From an uncultured bacterium (GTDB lineage: Bacteria > Patescibacteriota > Saccharimonadia > Saccharimonadales > Saccharimonadaceae), in NCBI GenBank assembly GCA_937863415.1, contig CALMFC010000014.1, forward strand, positions 62,001-126,000: 64,000 nucleotides of DNA, given 5' to 3'. A program made the translations under genes and the position numbers. Below, in pieces: positions 63,304 through 64,000 of the stretch (the first letter of the stretch is position 1; every line of letters begins with the position of its first letter). The notes beneath the pieces were generated by a model. The model was not told where the DNA came from and did not search any database. It saw only the letters and a program-made list of their open reading frames with translations.

Positions 63304-64000
63304 ATGGCATATCAACAGCGCCGTTCAGGCGGCTCAAATAACGCACGTCCGCAAAGTCGTGGGCGAAGTTTCGGTGGAAACCGAAGTGGTGGACGTGGTG
63401 GAAACCGCGGACCAGCCAAAAAGTTCATTCACCCAAGTAAATTTATTAACCAAGCCGTCGCCAAAGCTGACGAGGTGGAGTACGTTGCGACTAATAAGTT
63501 CGCCGACTTCCCTTTTAGTGCAAGCTTGCACCACAACATTGCGAAAAAAGGCTATGAAATCCCAAGTCCGATTCAGGATCAGGCGATTCCTCATATTATT
63601 GACGGAAAGGACGTTATTGGTCTAGCTAATACTGGCACAGGTAAAACTGCAGCGTTCCTACTGCCAATTATCGAACGCCAAACAGGTATTTCGCTGCGAC
63701 CAAGCGTCCTTATCATCGCCCCAACGCGTGAACTTGCGCAGCAAATTGACGAACAATTCCGAGAATTCGCGACTGGCCTAAATCTATACTCAGCCTTAGT
63801 TGTTGGCGGAATGAGTGTCGATAGGCAGGTTCGTGAACTTAAGCGTCGTCCACATTTTATCATTGGTACACCGGGACGGCTTAAAGATTTGATTAATCGT
63901 CGCTACATCAAACTTGATTCTATGACCACACTAGTACTAGATGAGGCAGACCGCATGCTTGATATGGGATTCCTGCCTGATATCCGTGCGATTGTAGGTG
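63304..64000 (+). CDS. DEAD-box RNA helicase (partial, continues past the window)
   Basis: 232 residues visible. An N-terminal Arg/Gly-rich tail (about 1-42) precedes Q motif IPSPIQDQAIP (near 94), Walker A ANTGTGKTAAF (near 112), PTRELAQQ (near 141), GTPGRL (near 188) and DEADRMLDMGF (near 209). Unwinds RNA, usually in ribosome assembly or RNA decay. Confidence 0.96.
   Translation, partial: MAYQQRRSGGSNNARPQSRGRSFGGNRSGGRGGNRGPAKKFIHPSKFINQAVAKADEVEYVATNKFADFPFSASLHHNIAKKGYEIPSPIQDQAIPHIIDGKDVIGLANTGTGKTAAFLLPIIERQTGISLRPSVLIIAPTRELAQQIDEQFREFATGLNLYSALVVGGMSVDRQVRELKRRPHFIIGTPGRLKDLINRRYIKLDSMTTLVLDEADRMLDMGFLPDIRAIVG

Overview
The window looks like a chromosome segment of a Patescibacteria/CPR bacterium, most likely Candidatus Saccharibacteria (TM7). 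This is inferred from gene content and protein style: tightly packed genes, a split transketolase, an LemA-HtpX pair, many small membrane proteins without known function, a cytochrome bo-type quinol oxidase operon in an otherwise sugar-centred gene set, and the standard code with TGA as stop. No 16S rRNA gene is present, so the assignment is not proven.

Region 1 (1-9244) is accessory DNA. An integrative element of about 8.4 kb (about 745-9191) sits in the 3' end of a tRNA-Gly(GCC) gene and is bounded by a 28-nt direct repeat. It carries a large serine recombinase next to the tRNA, a candidate replication module (SpoVG-like protein, HIH-containing Rep-like protein, an unrecognised 534-aa protein, an excisionase-like HTH) and a cargo operon: MFS transporter, two CrcB fluoride channels, with a PAP2 phosphatase upstream. 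A clear fluoride (crcB-motif) riboswitch with an overlapping terminator precedes the operon. The C-terminus of a second recombinase and a CsoR-type regulator at the left edge show that an older element was integrated at the same site.

Region 2 (9.2-10.7 kb) holds tRNA-Gly, tRNA-Cys, an interrupted HNH gene and tRNA-Leu, interleaved with fragments of tRNA genes and a structured repeat (called R1 here) that recurs beside tRNA-Gln at 31.3 kb.

Region 3 (10.7-41.4 kb) is housekeeping: lemA-htpX, ligA (without its zinc-finger cysteines), an ABC-2 exporter, an RRM protein, tRNA-Ala, a Mur ligase, leuS, rpmF, nusB, a NUDIX gene, rnc, rpsP, a KH protein, trmD, transporters, an HIT protein, tRNA-Gln, a flavin reductase, rmuC, an aquaporin and pheST.

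Region 4 (41.4-51.1 kb) has the cyoABCDE operon, an FKBP isomerase, trxB, ppa, a PgeF-like protein and a short Rel. Region 5 (51.4-60.8 kb) is a carbon block: gap, rpiB, rpe, tktN, tktC, fba, tal and two pfkB-family kinases. It joins glycolysis to the non-oxidative pentose phosphate pathway. Region 6 has uvrB and the start of a DEAD-box helicase.

The most unusual features are four families of intergenic structured repeats (R1-R4). Each has a conserved core, and R2 to R4 also have outer arms that pair within each copy, mostly with different sequences between copies. Mismatches in several R2 and R4 arms are mostly G-T pairs on one strand only, which points to RNA-level function. A second pattern is a -10 hexamer ending 6-8 nt before the start codon in about ten genes, suggesting leaderless transcripts.
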